From: Roseiflexus sp. RS-1
GTDB taxonomy: Bacteria > Chloroflexota > Chloroflexia > Chloroflexales > Roseiflexaceae
Reading direction: 5' to 3'
Length of the DNA: 64,000 nt
NCBI RefSeq assembly: GCF_000016665.1
Contig: NC_009523.1
Span: 4,587,501 to 4,651,500 of the forward strand
Positions 33,091 through 43,145 of the stretch are shown here, piece after piece. Position 1 is the first letter of the stretch. Every line of letters starts with the position of its first letter. A model generated the notes under the pieces. The model was not told where the DNA came from, ran no database searches, and saw nothing but the letters and a program-made list of their open reading frames with translations. The position numbers and the translations under genes are program-made.

Positions 33091-34707
33091 CTACACCGGC
33101 ATATTCCCGTGGCGTCGCGGCGGCGGCGCAACTGATTTGTTGCGCAGCGCGTCGAGCGCAGCGATCACCCGCGCGCGCGTCTCGCGCGGTTCGATCACAT
33201 CATCGAAAAAGCCAGCCGCCGCCGCGTGGTAGGGATTGTTGAACTTCCGTTCATATTCGCGCGCGAGACGCGCGCGCTCGGCGGCGGGGTCGGGCGCTCT
33301 GGCGATCTGATCGCGGTACAACAGGTTCACTGCGCCATCGGCGCCCATCACCGCCACTTCGGCGCTGGGCCAGGCAAAGTTGATGTCGCCACCCAGCGGT
33401 TTGCTGCTCATCACGATATACGCCCCGCCATACGCCTTGCGGGTCACAATGCTGATCTTCGGCACGGTCGCTTCGGCATAGGCATAGAGCACTTTCGCGC
33501 CATGCCGGATGATGCCGCGATGCTCCTGGTCGATGCCGGGTAGAAAGCCGGGCGAATCGACAAAAGTCACCAGTGGAATGTTGAAGCAGTCGCAGGTGCG
33601 CACAAACCGTGCAATCTTGTCGGAGGCGTCGATATCGATCACGCCAGCCATAACGCCCGGCTCCTGTGCGACGATTCCGACACTGCGCCCGCCCATGCGC
33701 GCCCATCCGGTGATAGCGTTCATTGCCCACATCGGTTGCAATTCCAGCCAGGATCCGCGATCCACGACACGCTCAATGACATCGTGCATGCGATACGCCC
33801 GACCTGGATCAAGAGGAATGATCCGGTTCAACTCTTCATCGGCACGCAATGGGTCATCGTCATTCGGGAGAACAGGCGGGTTCTCGGTGTTGTTCGAGGG
33901 CAGGTAGGAAAGCGCGCGCCGACAGAGCGCCAGCGCCGTCTGATCGTCCGGCGCGGTCAGGTGACACGTACCGCTGATGGTCATATGCACATTTGCACCA
34001 CCAAGCCCTTCCAGGTCGATGATTTCGCCGGTGACTTCCTTGATCACGTCGGGACCGGTGATGAACATGAAGGATCGCCGTTCGACCATGATGATCAGAT
34101 CGGTGACGGCGGGCGAATAGGCTGCACCACCGGCGCACGGACCGAGCATCACGCTGATCTGCGGTACGACGCCGGAACATCTGGTGTTGCGGCGGAAGAT
34201 TTCGCCGTAGCCGCCAAGACTGTGGACGCCCTCCTGAATGCGCGCGCCGCCCGAGTCGATCAACCCGATGATCGGCGCCCCTTCACTGAATGCCAGGTCC
34301 ATCACCCGACAGATTTTGCGCGCCTGCGCTTCGCCAAGCGACCCGCCGAGAACAGTGAAATCCTGCGAGTAGACAAATACCGTGCGCCCGTCGATCCTGC
34401 CTGCGCCGGTCACGACGCCATCGCCGTAGAACGTTTCGCCATCGACCGGTCTGCCGGTGGTGTAGGGTTCCAACTCCTGAAAACTGCCGGGATCGAGGAG
34501 CAGATCAAGTCGCTCACGCGCCGTCAGTTTGCCGCGCGCGTGGTGGCGCGCGATGCGCTCTGGACCGCCGCCCTGCCGCGCACGTTCGCGCATTGCGCGC
34601 AGTTCCAGCACCCGCGGGTCCTCACCGGTCAGTGATTGATCGCCCGCGTCAATAGCCTGTGCTGTCGAGATATGTTCCTGCGATGGAGCGCCATCGGTCT
34701 CTGCCAT
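33091..34707 (-). CDS. mmdA: Acyl-CoA carboxyltransferase (decarboxylase alpha subunit)
   Basis: 538 residues from the ATG at 34707, which has GGAGGAACGG upstream. Biotin-dependent carboxyltransferase domains: ERIARHHARGKLTARERLDL, GRTVFVYSQDFTVLGGSLGE, LIDSGGARIQEGVHSLGGYG (acyl-CoA oxyanion hole) and, in the second half, FVDSPGFLPGIDQEHRGIIR and TRKAYGGAYIVMSS. It transfers the carboxyl group of methylmalonyl-CoA (or a related acyl-CoA) to biotin. Propionyl-CoA carboxylase beta is nearly identical in motif, but the three downstream subunits argue for the Na+-pumping methylmalonyl-CoA decarboxylase. Confidence 0.88.
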   Translation of the reverse strand: MAETDGAPSQEHISTAQAIDAGDQSLTGEDPRVLELRAMRERARQGGGPERIARHHARGKLTARERLDLLLDPGSFQELEPYTTGRPVDGETFYGDGVVTGAGRIDGRTVFVYSQDFTVLGGSLGEAQARKICRVMDLAFSEGAPIIGLIDSGGARIQEGVHSLGGYGEIFRRNTRCSGVVPQISVMLGPCAGGAAYSPAVTDLIIMVERRSFMFITGPDVIKEVTGEIIDLEGLGGANVHMTISGTCHLTAPDDQTALALCRRALSYLPSNNTENPPVLPNDDDPLRADEELNRIIPLDPGRAYRMHDVIERVVDRGSWLELQPMWAMNAITGWARMGGRSVGIVAQEPGVMAGVIDIDASDKIARFVRTCDCFNIPLVTFVDSPGFLPGIDQEHRGIIRHGAKVLYAYAEATVPKISIVTRKAYGGAYIVMSSKPLGGDINFAWPSAEVAVMGADGAVNLLYRDQIARAPDPAAERARLAREYERKFNNPYHAAAAGFFDDVIEPRETRARVIAALDALRNKSVAPPPRRHGNMPV

Positions 34708-34842
34708 TATTCCGTTCCTCCTGATATGCCTCCCATTTCCCGAAGACGTTCCGCTGCCGGGTTGTCGTCCATAGTGCAGCCATCTGGATCGGCACCGTCT
34801 CGGTCGTGATACAATGCCGATACAAACAAGGAGCATGCGCCT

Positions 34843-35748
34843 ATGTCTGATGTCGTTACCCTCGGCGAGTGCATGGCTGTTCTGTACCCGCCCGATCCTG
34901 TCTCGCTGGACGAAGCCCGCACCCTGCTGATCGACATCGGCGGCGCGGAGGCGAACCTTGCCATCGCGCTCTGCCGACTCGGTCACAGCGCGCGTTTCAT
35001 CAGTCGGGTCGGCGATGATCCGTTTGGGAGGCGGGTGCGCGCTGTGCTATCTACCGAGGGAGTCGATACATCCGCGCTTCTGATCGATCCCGAAGCGCCA
35101 ACCGGGGTCTTCTTCCGCGAATGGCTCGCCGATGGCGCGCGACGTGTCTACTATTATCGCCGCAACTCAGCCGCGAGTCGAATCACGCCGGACGATCTCA
35201 CGCCAGCACAGTTCAACGGCGCGCGCATTGTTCACCTGACCGGCATCACGCCTGCGCTGAGCGCGTCCTGCGCTGCCGCCTGCGAGCGCGCGATTGAACT
35301 GGCGCGCGCTGCCGGTGCGCTGATCTCCTTCGACCCCAATTTCCGTCCACGATTATGGAGCGCATCACAGGCGCGCGATACGCTCCTGCCGTTGATGCGC
35401 GCCGCCGATATCCTGTTGATCGGGCATGAAGATGCGCAGGCGCTCCTGGAAGTTGACAACGACGACGACGCGCTGATGGCGGCGGCAGCGCTGGGTGCAC
35501 AGGTCGTGGTGCTGAAATGCGCCGAACGCGGCGCACGTGCGCTGGCGAACGGGCAGCACGTCACGACGCCAGCTTACCCGGTCCGCCAGGTGGTTGATCC
35601 GGTCGGCGCTGGTGACGGCTTCGATGCCGGTTTTCTTGCGGGATGGCTGCGCGGATGGAGTATGTCCGATTCGCTGGCGCTCGGAGCGCGCATCGGCGCG
35701 GCTGCGGTCGAAACATTGGGCGATTACGTCGGATATCCGCGCGTCTGA
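34843..35748 (+). CDS. PfkB-family sugar kinase (2-keto-3-deoxygluconate kinase-like)
   Basis: 301 residues; AAGGAG precedes the ATG and a TACAAT -10-like box is at 34810-34815. Ribokinase-fold signatures: GGAEANLAIALCRLG near the N-terminus, DPNFRPRLW in the middle, and the ATP/anion-hole motif DPVGAGDGFDAGFLAGWL with the catalytic Asp. VTLGECMAVL at the start and the YYRRNSAASR segment are closest to KDG kinases. It would phosphorylate 2-keto-3-deoxygluconate to KDPG; other sugars cannot be excluded. Confidence 0.82.
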   Translation: MSDVVTLGECMAVLYPPDPVSLDEARTLLIDIGGAEANLAIALCRLGHSARFISRVGDDPFGRRVRAVLSTEGVDTSALLIDPEAPTGVFFREWLADGARRVYYYRRNSAASRITPDDLTPAQFNGARIVHLTGITPALSASCAAACERAIELARAAGALISFDPNFRPRLWSASQARDTLLPLMRAADILLIGHEDAQALLEVDNDDDALMAAAALGAQVVVLKCAERGARALANGQHVTTPAYPVRQVVDPVGAGDGFDAGFLAGWLRGWSMSDSLALGARIGAAAVETLGDYVGYPRV

Positions 35749-35794
35749 ACGATGCACCGTTCAGACAAGGCGCTGCGATCACCGTATCACCAAA

Positions 35795-36319
35795 TCACAT
35801 CTGCTCACGGAACGACACACCGTACCGCTTGCGCGCATCGAGCCAGGCGCGCCGGATAAGTTCGCGTACCTCTTCCGGTTGATGCACATTGCGCAGCGTC
35901 ACTTCCGGCGTCGACGGATCTGCGCCACGGAGGTGGATATCGCCAATGCCGAATATGCGCTCACCGGCGTTCTGCGTGAAATCGATATCCTGCAATCGCA
36001 CCAGTTCGATATCGTCGATATTGCGTCCGATCAACCCACGATAGATGCGCACGCGCTCGGTTGTCAGCACATAGCGCTCGGTGATCGAGAGGAACGGACG
36101 CCCTTCCCACAACACACGCTCCTCCCCGGAGACCTCAGCAGAAACCCGAGGCGCTACCTCATCGAGCATCTGGTTCACGGTCGGCAGCAGGGTATCGGCG
36201 ATTGCCGCCACCAGACGATCCTGCTGATCGCGCGGTACTGACGAGAGATCGACGCCGCTCTGTGCGATCGCCTGCCAGACGGCGGCGACCACGCGGGCGC
36301 GATTTTGTTCAAGCGTCAT
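35795..36319 (-). CDS. PH-domain (bPH) protein
   Basis: 174 residues; AAGGAGTGTCAT precedes the ATG. A helical N-terminal half (residues ~1-60) is followed by a bacterial PH-like domain: EERVLWEGRPFLSITERYVL, TERVRIYRGLIGRNIDDIEL, DIDFTQNAGERIFGIGDIHL. No membrane helix is seen. Such domains often mediate oligomerisation. It lies 18 bp after glgC on the same strand; a role with the GlgC pair is not evident. Confidence 0.7.
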   Translation of the reverse strand: MTLEQNRARVVAAVWQAIAQSGVDLSSVPRDQQDRLVAAIADTLLPTVNQMLDEVAPRVSAEVSGEERVLWEGRPFLSITERYVLTTERVRIYRGLIGRNIDDIELVRLQDIDFTQNAGERIFGIGDIHLRGADPSTPEVTLRNVHQPEEVRELIRRAWLDARKRYGVSFREQM

Positions 36320-36337
36320 ATGACACTCCTTGTCGTT

Positions 36338-37585
36338 TCAGCGATTGATCGTCGCACCGCTGGAAACGACCGTCTGCCCGCCGAACGACGCCGCAGTGAC
36401 GCGGGGACGGATGACGACATTCCTGCCGATGCGCACATTCGCCGGTATCTGCGCACTCCGCCCGACGAGGGTCAGACCGGTGTTCAGCAGTTCAGGAGCG
36501 CGCTGGTTGGGGGTGTTATCCTCGCCATCGCCAACAATTGTGTTACTGCCGATCACGACTTCTTTATCAACGATGCAGCGATCCACCACCGCGCCCGCTT
36601 CGACGACTGCGCCGCTCAGCAGGATCGAGTCGCGCACCGTCGCACCTTCGGCAACGACCACTCCAGGAGCGATGATCGAGCGTGCCACCGTGCCATAGAT
36701 GCGGCAGCCATCACAGAGCAGGTTGCCATCGACCCGCGCATTTTCGCCGATTTCAGCAGCCGGACGCTCCTCGCTCTTCGTGTGGATCACCCATTCGGGA
36801 TCGTGCAGATCGAGCGCCGGGGTTTCGACGAGCAGCGCCATATTTGCCTCATAGTACGCCTGCACCGTTCCGACATCAGCCCAGTACCCCTGGAAATGGT
36901 ACGACACGACGCTCGTCTGATGCACCAGTTTAGGCATCAGGTCGCGCCCGATATTCTGTTCATCGCCGCTCGCCAGCACTTCCATCAGGAAGTTTTTGCG
37001 GAAGACGTAGATCCCCATCGATGCCAGGCTCGAACGCGGACGACGCGGCTTCTCCTCGAACTGCGTCACAATACCGTCGGCATCGACCGAAACGATGCCG
37101 TAGCGATGCGCTTCGTGCGGGCTGACGCTATGCACCGCCAGGGTGAGATCGGCATCGAGGTCCTCGTGCAACTGAAGCATGGGGCGATAATCCATCTTGT
37201 ACACATGGTCGCCAGCCAGCACCAGCACCGCATCGACCTTCTGTTCGGCGATGATGTCGAGGTTGGCGCGCAGCGCATCGGCATTGCCCCGCTGCCACGC
37301 CCCGCCTTCGCTGGTCAGATACGGGTGCAGCACACGCACCCCCCCGATGCGCCGGTCGAGGTCCCACGGCTTGCCGACGCCGATGTGTTCGTGGAGCGAC
37401 CGCGGGCGGTACTGGGTCAACACGCCGACGTTGTAAATGCCGGAGTTGACGCAGTTCGAGAGGGTAAAATCGATAATCCGGTACTTGCCGGCAAACGGCA
37501 CCGCTGCTTCCGAACGCTCGGCGGTCAGGACGCTCAACGCCGGACTTTCGCCGCCAGCCAGGATCATTGCGTATGTGCGAAGCAT
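36338..37585 (-). CDS. GlgC paralogue with altered nucleotide-binding signature
   Basis: 415 residues with the complete two-domain form of ADP-glucose pyrophosphorylase: a GT-A-like domain with [29 protein letters not shown] (metal Asp) and FEEKP (sugar site), and a left-handed beta-helix. The first loop reads [20 protein letters not shown] where active enzymes have GGxGTRLxPLTxxRAKPA. The catalytic Arg and Lys are therefore missing. It lies 8 bp after an intact glgC on the same strand. By analogy with GlgD and the plant large subunits it may be a non-catalytic regulatory subunit of a hetero-oligomer; that is inference. Confidence 0.8.
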   Translation of the reverse strand: MLRTYAMILAGGESPALSVLTAERSEAAVPFAGKYRIIDFTLSNCVNSGIYNVGVLTQYRPRSLHEHIGVGKPWDLDRRIGGVRVLHPYLTSEGGAWQRGNADALRANLDIIAEQKVDAVLVLAGDHVYKMDYRPMLQLHEDLDADLTLAVHSVSPHEAHRYGIVSVDADGIVTQFEEKPRRPRSSLASMGIYVFRKNFLMEVLASGDEQNIGRDLMPKLVHQTSVVSYHFQGYWADVGTVQAYYEANMALLVETPALDLHDPEWVIHTKSEERPAAEIGENARVDGNLLCDGCRIYGTVARSIIAPGVVVAEGATVRDSILLSGAVVEAGAVVDRCIVDKEVVIGSNTIVGDGEDNTPNQRAPELLNTGLTLVGRSAQIPANVRIGRNVVIRPRVTAASFGGQTVVSSGATINR

Positions 37586-37593
37586 ATGCGCCT

Positions 37594-38847
37594 CTAAATC
37601 GTCTCACCCGACTTGACATCGCCTGCCGGGAAATCTTCTTCCTCGCGGTCGGCATTAATGATGACGTTGCGCCCGATCCGGATGTGCGGCGGAATATGGG
37701 CGCCTTTGCCAACAATGGTAATGCCGGTCATCAGTTTATCGGGCTGCTCACGGTTCGGGGTTGTGAAATCATCGCCGCATCCCAGGCGCACCCCCGCTCC
37801 AACGACCACGTTCTTGTCCACGATCACCCGGTCGAGCACCGCGCCAGGACCGATCCAGGTATCGTTCATGACCACGCTGTCGCGCACAACTGCGCCGGGA
37901 GAGACGTACACACCCGGCGAGAGCACTGAATGCTCAACCGTGCCGCGAATGATGCACCCGTTGCAGATCAGACTGCGACTGACGCGCGCCTGCGGTCCCA
38001 TCTTGGCGGGTGGGCGCTCCTCGCTGCGCGTATGGATGACCCATTCGGTATCGTACAGGTTGAGGGTATTGTTCGGGTTGAGCAGATCCATGCTCGTTTC
38101 CCAGTACGACTGGATCGTTCCAACATCGACCCAGTATCCCTGGAAGGGAAACGCATAAACCGCATCGCGTCCGATCATCGCAGGAATGACGTGCTTGCCG
38201 AAGTCGATGCGCGGCGATCCTTCGCCATTTTCGCTCAGACGTTTGACCAGCGTATCGACATTGAAGAGGTAAATCCCCATGCTGGCCAGTGTTCCCTTGT
38301 CGCGGTTCTTTGGCTTTTCGGTGAACTCAATCACCCGCTGATTCTCATCGACAGTCATAATGCCGAAGCGATCCGTCTCTTCGAGCGGCACATGCATGAC
38401 CGCGACGGTCATATCAGCACGTTTTTGCTGATGAAACTCGATCATTTCGGCATAGTTCATTTTATAAATGTGATCGCCGCTCAGGATCAGCACCAGATCG
38501 GCGCGGCGCTCGTGAATGTAGTTGAGGTTCTGGTACACCGCATCCGCCGTGCCCTTGTACCAGCTTTCGTCGCGACGCCCCTGGTACGGTTGCAGCAACT
38601 GCACACCGCCGTTGGCGCGATCAAGGTCCCACGGCTTGCCGTTGCCGATGTGAGCATTCAGCGAATGCGGACGGTACTGCGTCAGTACCGCGACATCGAA
38701 GATGCCGGAGTTGACGCAGTTCGAGAGGGTAAAATCGATAATGCGGAACTTCCCGGCAAACGGCACCGAGGGCTTGGCGCGTTTCTCCGAAAGGACACTC
38801 AGCCGCGTTCCCTCGCCGCCAGCCATGATCATGGCAACGACTCGCAC
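37594..38847 (-). CDS. glgC: Glucose-1-phosphate adenylyltransferase
   Basis: 417 residues from the GTG at 38847, which has GGAGG 6 bases upstream. A longer frame to 38943 lacks a ribosome site. The signature [20 protein letters not shown] is intact, with [35 protein letters not shown] and the C-terminal beta-helix hexapeptides ([26 protein letters not shown]). It makes ADP-glucose from glucose-1-phosphate and ATP, the committed step of glycogen synthesis. Paired with the degenerate paralogue immediately downstream. Confidence 0.93.
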   Translation of the reverse strand: MRVVAMIMAGGEGTRLSVLSEKRAKPSVPFAGKFRIIDFTLSNCVNSGIFDVAVLTQYRPHSLNAHIGNGKPWDLDRANGGVQLLQPYQGRRDESWYKGTADAVYQNLNYIHERRADLVLILSGDHIYKMNYAEMIEFHQQKRADMTVAVMHVPLEETDRFGIMTVDENQRVIEFTEKPKNRDKGTLASMGIYLFNVDTLVKRLSENGEGSPRIDFGKHVIPAMIGRDAVYAFPFQGYWVDVGTIQSYWETSMDLLNPNNTLNLYDTEWVIHTRSEERPPAKMGPQARVSRSLICNGCIIRGTVEHSVLSPGVYVSPGAVVRDSVVMNDTWIGPGAVLDRVIVDKNVVVGAGVRLGCGDDFTTPNREQPDKLMTGITIVGKGAHIPPHIRIGRNVIINADREEEDFPAGDVKSGETI

Positions 38848-39018
38848 AGTCGGCCTCCAGCCACTGACGACAGGCGCAAAAGAGCGCTGCCGAAGGCGTA
38901 TTGCAGAACGTACAGATGGGCGACCTGATGAGTTGCTTTCCATTTCAAACTATACCATACTCCTGCGTATGCTGTAAAGCGTTTCCGGCGCATTTTTGGG
39001 TCTTTCCACCTTCAAACG

Positions 39019-39795
39019 TCAACCCTGCCGGATCGCCTGCAACACCTGTTCCAACAGGACGCTATTGGTTCCGATTGCTTCGCCAGCGTGGATCGTTGGA
39101 ATACCATTCCAGTCGGTGAATGTGCCACCCGCCTCGGTCACGATCGGAAAAAGCGCCGCGCAATCCCAGACGCTCATCACCGGGTCAATCATGATCTCGG
39201 CGCGACCGGTTGCGACCAGGCTGTAGCCGTAGGCATCGCCCCAGGTGCGCACCAGACGCACCGATCCTGCCAGACGACGGTAGGCGGATTCGCGCCCATG
39301 CGGCGCCATGCTCTCGGCGTCGCTGGAGAGAAGGGTCGCCTGGCGCAACTCGCTGACCGGTGAGACGCGCGCACGCCTGCCGTTCCACAGACATCCCTGC
39401 CCTTTCGCTGCGGTCAGAAAATCACCGAGCGCGGGGAAGGATACCGCACCGACCACCGATTCGCCGTCGCGCTCCAGCCCGACCAGGACACCATAAAGCG
39501 GCACGCCCTGAACGAACGATTTCGTGCCGTCAATCGGGTCGAGGATCCAGCGGTGCGACGCGCCGGGGCGCGTTTCGCCCTCCTCCTCGCCGAGAATACT
39601 GTGGTGTGGATAGCGATCCTCGATCATGCGACGCATCAATCGCTCCGCCTCGCGATCGGCAACAGTCACCGGCGTCTGATCGTCCTTGATATCCGGCGTG
39701 AGACCGGTTTGAAAATAGCGCAGCGTCAACCGACCGGCATGCCACGCCAGGTCGGCGGCGAATTCGCGCAGCGCGTCAAGCGTTTCAGAAGCCAT
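39019..39795 (-). CDS. Inositol-monophosphatase family phosphatase (HisN-like)
   Basis: 258 residues from the ATG at 39795, with GAGGAG upstream. Metal-site motifs: GEEEGE (Glu), WILDPIDGTKSFVQGVPLYG (DPIDGT) and SVWDCAALFPIVTEAGG (WDxAA). Proteins with this spacing are often annotated as histidinol-phosphatase; myo-inositol phosphate or 3'-phosphoadenosine phosphate are alternatives. It is divergent from the DEAD-box gene, with facing promoters between them. Confidence 0.82.
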   Translation of the reverse strand: MASETLDALREFAADLAWHAGRLTLRYFQTGLTPDIKDDQTPVTVADREAERLMRRMIEDRYPHHSILGEEEGETRPGASHRWILDPIDGTKSFVQGVPLYGVLVGLERDGESVVGAVSFPALGDFLTAAKGQGCLWNGRRARVSPVSELRQATLLSSDAESMAPHGRESAYRRLAGSVRLVRTWGDAYGYSLVATGRAEIMIDPVMSVWDCAALFPIVTEAGGTFTDWNGIPTIHAGEAIGTNSVLLEQVLQAIRQG

Positions 39796-39841
39796 GCGCT
39801 CTCCTCTGCGAACCACGGGTTTTCTGCTCACCAGCCTCTGC

Positions 39842-39893
39842 ATTATAGGATATCTTGCTGATCCGGTCGCAAGCCCCGAATGTGTGGTATAAT
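39842..39893. promoter_or_regulatory. Divergent promoter pair
   Basis: TATAAT on the plus strand at 39888-39893 (facing the helicase) and TATAAT on the minus strand at 39842-39847 (facing the phosphatase) are about 40 bp apart. Both -10 boxes are consensus but the -35 boxes are weak, so a shared activator is possible. Confidence 0.55.
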
Positions 39894-39964
39894 GTCGAGG
39901 TTGTTATCATCGAGATTGAGCTGAGTGGACGACTTGGCTCAAACGTAGCCAGGGAGGACACTCA

Positions 39965-41368
39965 GTGTCGTTCGACTCATTTCGCTTTCATCCGCAGATT
40001 ACCGCCGGTATTCGCGACCTCGGATACCATACGCCGACTCCTATCCAGGAACAGGTTATTCCCCACGCTCTGGACGGGCGTGATGTCATTGGCATCGCGC
40101 AAACCGGCACCGGCAAGACGGCAGCGTTCGTACTGCCCATCCTGCAACGCCTCATGCGGGGACCGCGCGGTCGTGTGCGTGCCATGATCGTCACGCCGAC
40201 CCGTGAACTGGCGGAGCAGATTCAGGGGGTGATCGAGGCGCTCGGCAAATACACCGGGCTTCGCAGCGTCACCCTGTACGGCGGCGTCGGGTATCAGGGG
40301 CAGATCCAGCGGCTGCGACGCGGCGTCGAGATTGCCGTCGTTTGTCCGGGGCGTTTGCTCGACCATCTGGAACGTGGGACGCTAACGCTCGAGCATCTGG
40401 ATATGCTGATCCTCGATGAAGCCGATCAGATGTTCGATATGGGATTTTTGCCCGATGTCCGCCGAATTCTGCGCCTTGCGCCGGCGCAGCGTCAGACGAT
40501 GCTTTTCTCGGCGACAATGCCCGACGCGATTCGCGCACTGGCGCGCGAGGCGTTGCGTGAACCGCAGACGATTCAGATCGGGCGCAGTGCGCCGGTTTCC
40601 ACTGTCACCCACGCGATCTATCCGGTTGCCGAGCACCTGAAGACGGCACTGTTGATCGAGTTGCTGCGCCACACCGACACCGGATCGGTGCTGATTTTCA
40701 CCCGTACGAAGCACCGCGCGCAACATCTCAGCGATACACTGGCGCGCATGGGGTACCGGGCGACAGCATTGCAGGGCAATATGTCGCAGAACCGTCGCCA
40801 GGCGGCGCTTGACGGGTTCCGCAGCGGCAGGTATCAGATCCTGGTCGCAACTGATATTGCCGCGCGCGGCATCGATGTGGCGCATATTTCGCACGTCATC
40901 AACTACGATATGCCGCAAACCGCCGAGGCGTACACCCATCGCATCGGGCGCACCGGGCGTGCAGCGCGCACCGGGGACGCATTTACGCTGGTAACCCGTA
41001 GCGATACAGGAATGGTGCGCGCTATCGAGCGCCTGATCGGCGAGCCGTTGAAACGCGAAACCGTGCCCGGCTTCGATTATCACGCGGCAGCGCCGGCACA
41101 CGATGCCCGGTCTGATCACGCACCCCGTCACCACGCAATGCCGCGCCACTATGAGCCACATTCCCAGGATGAGCGGGACAATCGGGCGCCGCGCCGCCAC
41201 GATGCGCAAGAGCGGCGATCTGATACCGCGCCGCGCCGTCGCGATGTGCAAGAGTGGCGATCTGATGCCGCGCCGAACCGCCACAAACCCCGCTCCCGCG
41301 ATACGTCTGCGCGTTCAACCCGCGCCGATCGCTCTGATCGAACGGTTTCGGGGCGGCGACGACCGTAA
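39965..41368 (+). CDS. DEAD-box ATP-dependent RNA helicase
   Basis: 467 residues from a GTG at 39965, with GGGAGG 6-7 bases upstream. All core motifs are present: Q motif (GYHTPTPIQEQ), AQTGTGKT, PTRELAEQ, VLDEADQMF as LILDEADQMF, SAT, FTRTKHRA, ATDIAARGID and HRIGRTGRA. The C-terminal ~90 residues are low-complexity, rich in Arg, His and Asp (RHDAQERRSD, RRRDVQEWRSD), a flexible RNA-binding tail. Likely involved in ribosome assembly or RNA decay, as is usual for RhlE-type helicases. Confidence 0.93.
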   Translation: MSFDSFRFHPQITAGIRDLGYHTPTPIQEQVIPHALDGRDVIGIAQTGTGKTAAFVLPILQRLMRGPRGRVRAMIVTPTRELAEQIQGVIEALGKYTGLRSVTLYGGVGYQGQIQRLRRGVEIAVVCPGRLLDHLERGTLTLEHLDMLILDEADQMFDMGFLPDVRRILRLAPAQRQTMLFSATMPDAIRALAREALREPQTIQIGRSAPVSTVTHAIYPVAEHLKTALLIELLRHTDTGSVLIFTRTKHRAQHLSDTLARMGYRATALQGNMSQNRRQAALDGFRSGRYQILVATDIAARGIDVAHISHVINYDMPQTAEAYTHRIGRTGRAARTGDAFTLVTRSDTGMVRAIERLIGEPLKRETVPGFDYHAAAPAHDARSDHAPRHHAMPRHYEPHSQDERDNRAPRRHDAQERRSDTAPRRRDVQEWRSDAAPNRHKPRSRDTSARSTRADRSDRTVSGRRRP

Positions 41369-42059
41369 TGTTATTCCAATGCACCGTTGCCCTTTATCCC
41401 CTGCCCTTACAGAGGCAGGGTTTTTGGAAGTCCCTGTGTTCCTTCGCTCGTTTTGGGCTTCAGGACGCCCAAACGCCCTCTTCTCCCCGTGTGGGTTGAA
41501 AGGGGGGATTCGCAGGCAGTGTGTCAACCGTTTCCGTTCCACCGCACACCTGGGCCGATCCGTCGGTAGCATGATCATCACGGAAGGATGGCACGTCACG
41601 GAGGATGAGGATGTCCCGCACGTCCACGGAACGGCTGTCTGGCGCGTGAACGGCAAATACGCGGGCAGTGGATGGCCCGCACGTCCACGGAACGGCTCGT
41701 GCAGCAGCAGCACCAGCCCCGCTTCCCGCGCGTGCTGCGGCGCTGGTGCTGCGCCCTGTCCCGCTGGGTTATGGGCGCCTGCCTGGCGGGGAGCGCCAAT
41801 GGTCCGGCGCTGGCGCCGCCGACGACCGGCGCGCCGCCGCGCCAGCGCGCGAGCGGCGTGGCGCAGCGGGTGATCCGCCTGCTCCAGCGGGGGAAGCACC
41901 AGCTGCGCTGGTTGCTGGCGCACAGGCGTTGGTGGGTCCGGTTGTGGGTGCGCCCGGAGCCGTTGCCGAAAAGAGGTGACAGGATCACCATGCATATGTA
42001 TACCCCGTCCCAATGCCTGAAATCGCCCTAAATCCCCCCCCTTTCACCCCCTTCTCCCA
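41369..42059. other. Intergenic debris with no supported gene
   Basis: 41387-41510 carries an inverted version of the dispersed repeat found at 48.6-49.7 kb (GGCAGGGTTTTTGGAAG, GGACGCCCAAACGCC). CCCGCACGTCCACGGAACGG occurs twice, near 41612 and 41679. Open frames across 41672-42031 are long, but have Arg/Ala-rich low-information translations on both strands; no family is recognised. Confidence 0.4.
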
Positions 42060-42745
42060 CACAGGGAGAAGGGGGATTCTGGGCGTCCTGATGCCTGAAA
42101 CGGGGGATAGCACGCGGGGGCGCGCCGCTGCCCCCTTCCTTTGCCCCTCATCCCCCCTGCCCTCTGCTTCCGCACGGGGAGAAGGGGGAGTTTGGGCGTC
42201 CTGATGCCTGAAACGGGGGATAGCACGCGGGGGCGCGCCGCTGCCCCCTTCCTTTGCCCCTCATCCCCCCTGCCCTCTGCTTCCGCACGGGGAGAAGGGG
42301 GAGTTTGGGCGTCCTGATGCCTGAAACGGGGGATAGCACGCGGGGGCGCGCCGCTGCCCCCTTCCTTTGCCCCTCATCCCCCCTGCCCTCTGCTTCCGCA
42401 CGGGGAGAAGGGGGAGTTTGGGCGTCCTGATGCCTGAAACGGGGGATAGCACGCGGGGGCGCGCCGCTGCCCCCTTCTCCCACACGGGGAGAAGGGGGAG
42501 TTTGGGCGTCCTGATGCCTGAAACGGGGGATAGCACGCGGGGGCGCGCCGCTGCCCCCTTCTCCCACACGGGGAGAAGGGGGAGTTTGGGCGTCCTGATG
42601 CCTGAAACGGGGGATAGCACGCGGGGGCGCGCCGCTGCCCCCTTCCTTTGCCCCTCATCCCCCCTGCCCCCTTCTCCCACAAGGGGAGAAGGGGGGATTC
42701 TGGGCGTTCTGATGCCTGAAACGGGGGATGGAGCGCACTGCTTCC
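42060..42745. repeat. Tandem repeat, 112-114 bp and 84 bp unit forms
   Basis: The marker TGATGCCTGAAACGGGGGAT recurs at 42090, 42202, 42315, 42428, 42512, 42596 and 42710, giving periods of 112, 113, 113, 84, 84 and 114. The short form lacks the segment CCTTTGCCCCTCATCCCCC. The same marker (as TGATGCCTGAAACGGAAGAT) is scattered through 48.6-49.6 kb. Open frames in all phases reflect the repeat only. Confidence 0.92.
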
Positions 42746-42854
42746 TTCAGGCGGTGCGGTCGTGATCGTTCCGTAACAAAACTGGCATGAAACCGCTAAC
42801 GTTCTGGCACATTTGCGAAAGAGGTTTGAAGTATACTGTGCGGTAGTAAAACGC

Positions 42855-43130
42855 GCCGCAGAGCCGCTGAGTGAAAAATCTTTTTTCCGCCCTCTGCGCC
42901 CCGGCGGTGAAAAATAAATGCACCGCAGCGACGCTGAGAACGCTGAGTGAAAAATCTTTTTTCCGCCCTCTGCGCCTTAGCGGTGAAAAAGCAAATGCAC
43001 CGCAGCGACGCTGAGAACGCAAAGTAAAGAATATTTTTTGCGCCCTCTGCGCCCCGGCGGTGAAAAATAAATGCACCGCAGCGACGCTGAGAAAGCAGAG
43101 TGAAAAATCTTTTTCCGCGCCCTCTGCGCC
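42855..43130. repeat. About four degenerate copies of a ~75-85 bp repeat
   Basis: The unit contains ATGCACCGCAGCGACGCTGAG, a GAGTGAAAAATCTTTTTTCC stretch and CCCTCTGCGCCCCGGCGGTG. Copies start near 42860, 42915, 42995 and 43070, and a final part continues after the IS110 element at 44281. The IS is inserted inside the last unit. Confidence 0.8.
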
Positions 43131-43145
43131 TAGTATAATCTAACG

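Noticed and set aside
41672-42031. 119-codon frame as a gene
   Set aside because: Low-complexity Arg/Ala/Trp translation, comparable frames on the other strand, no ribosome site and repeat-rich surroundings.
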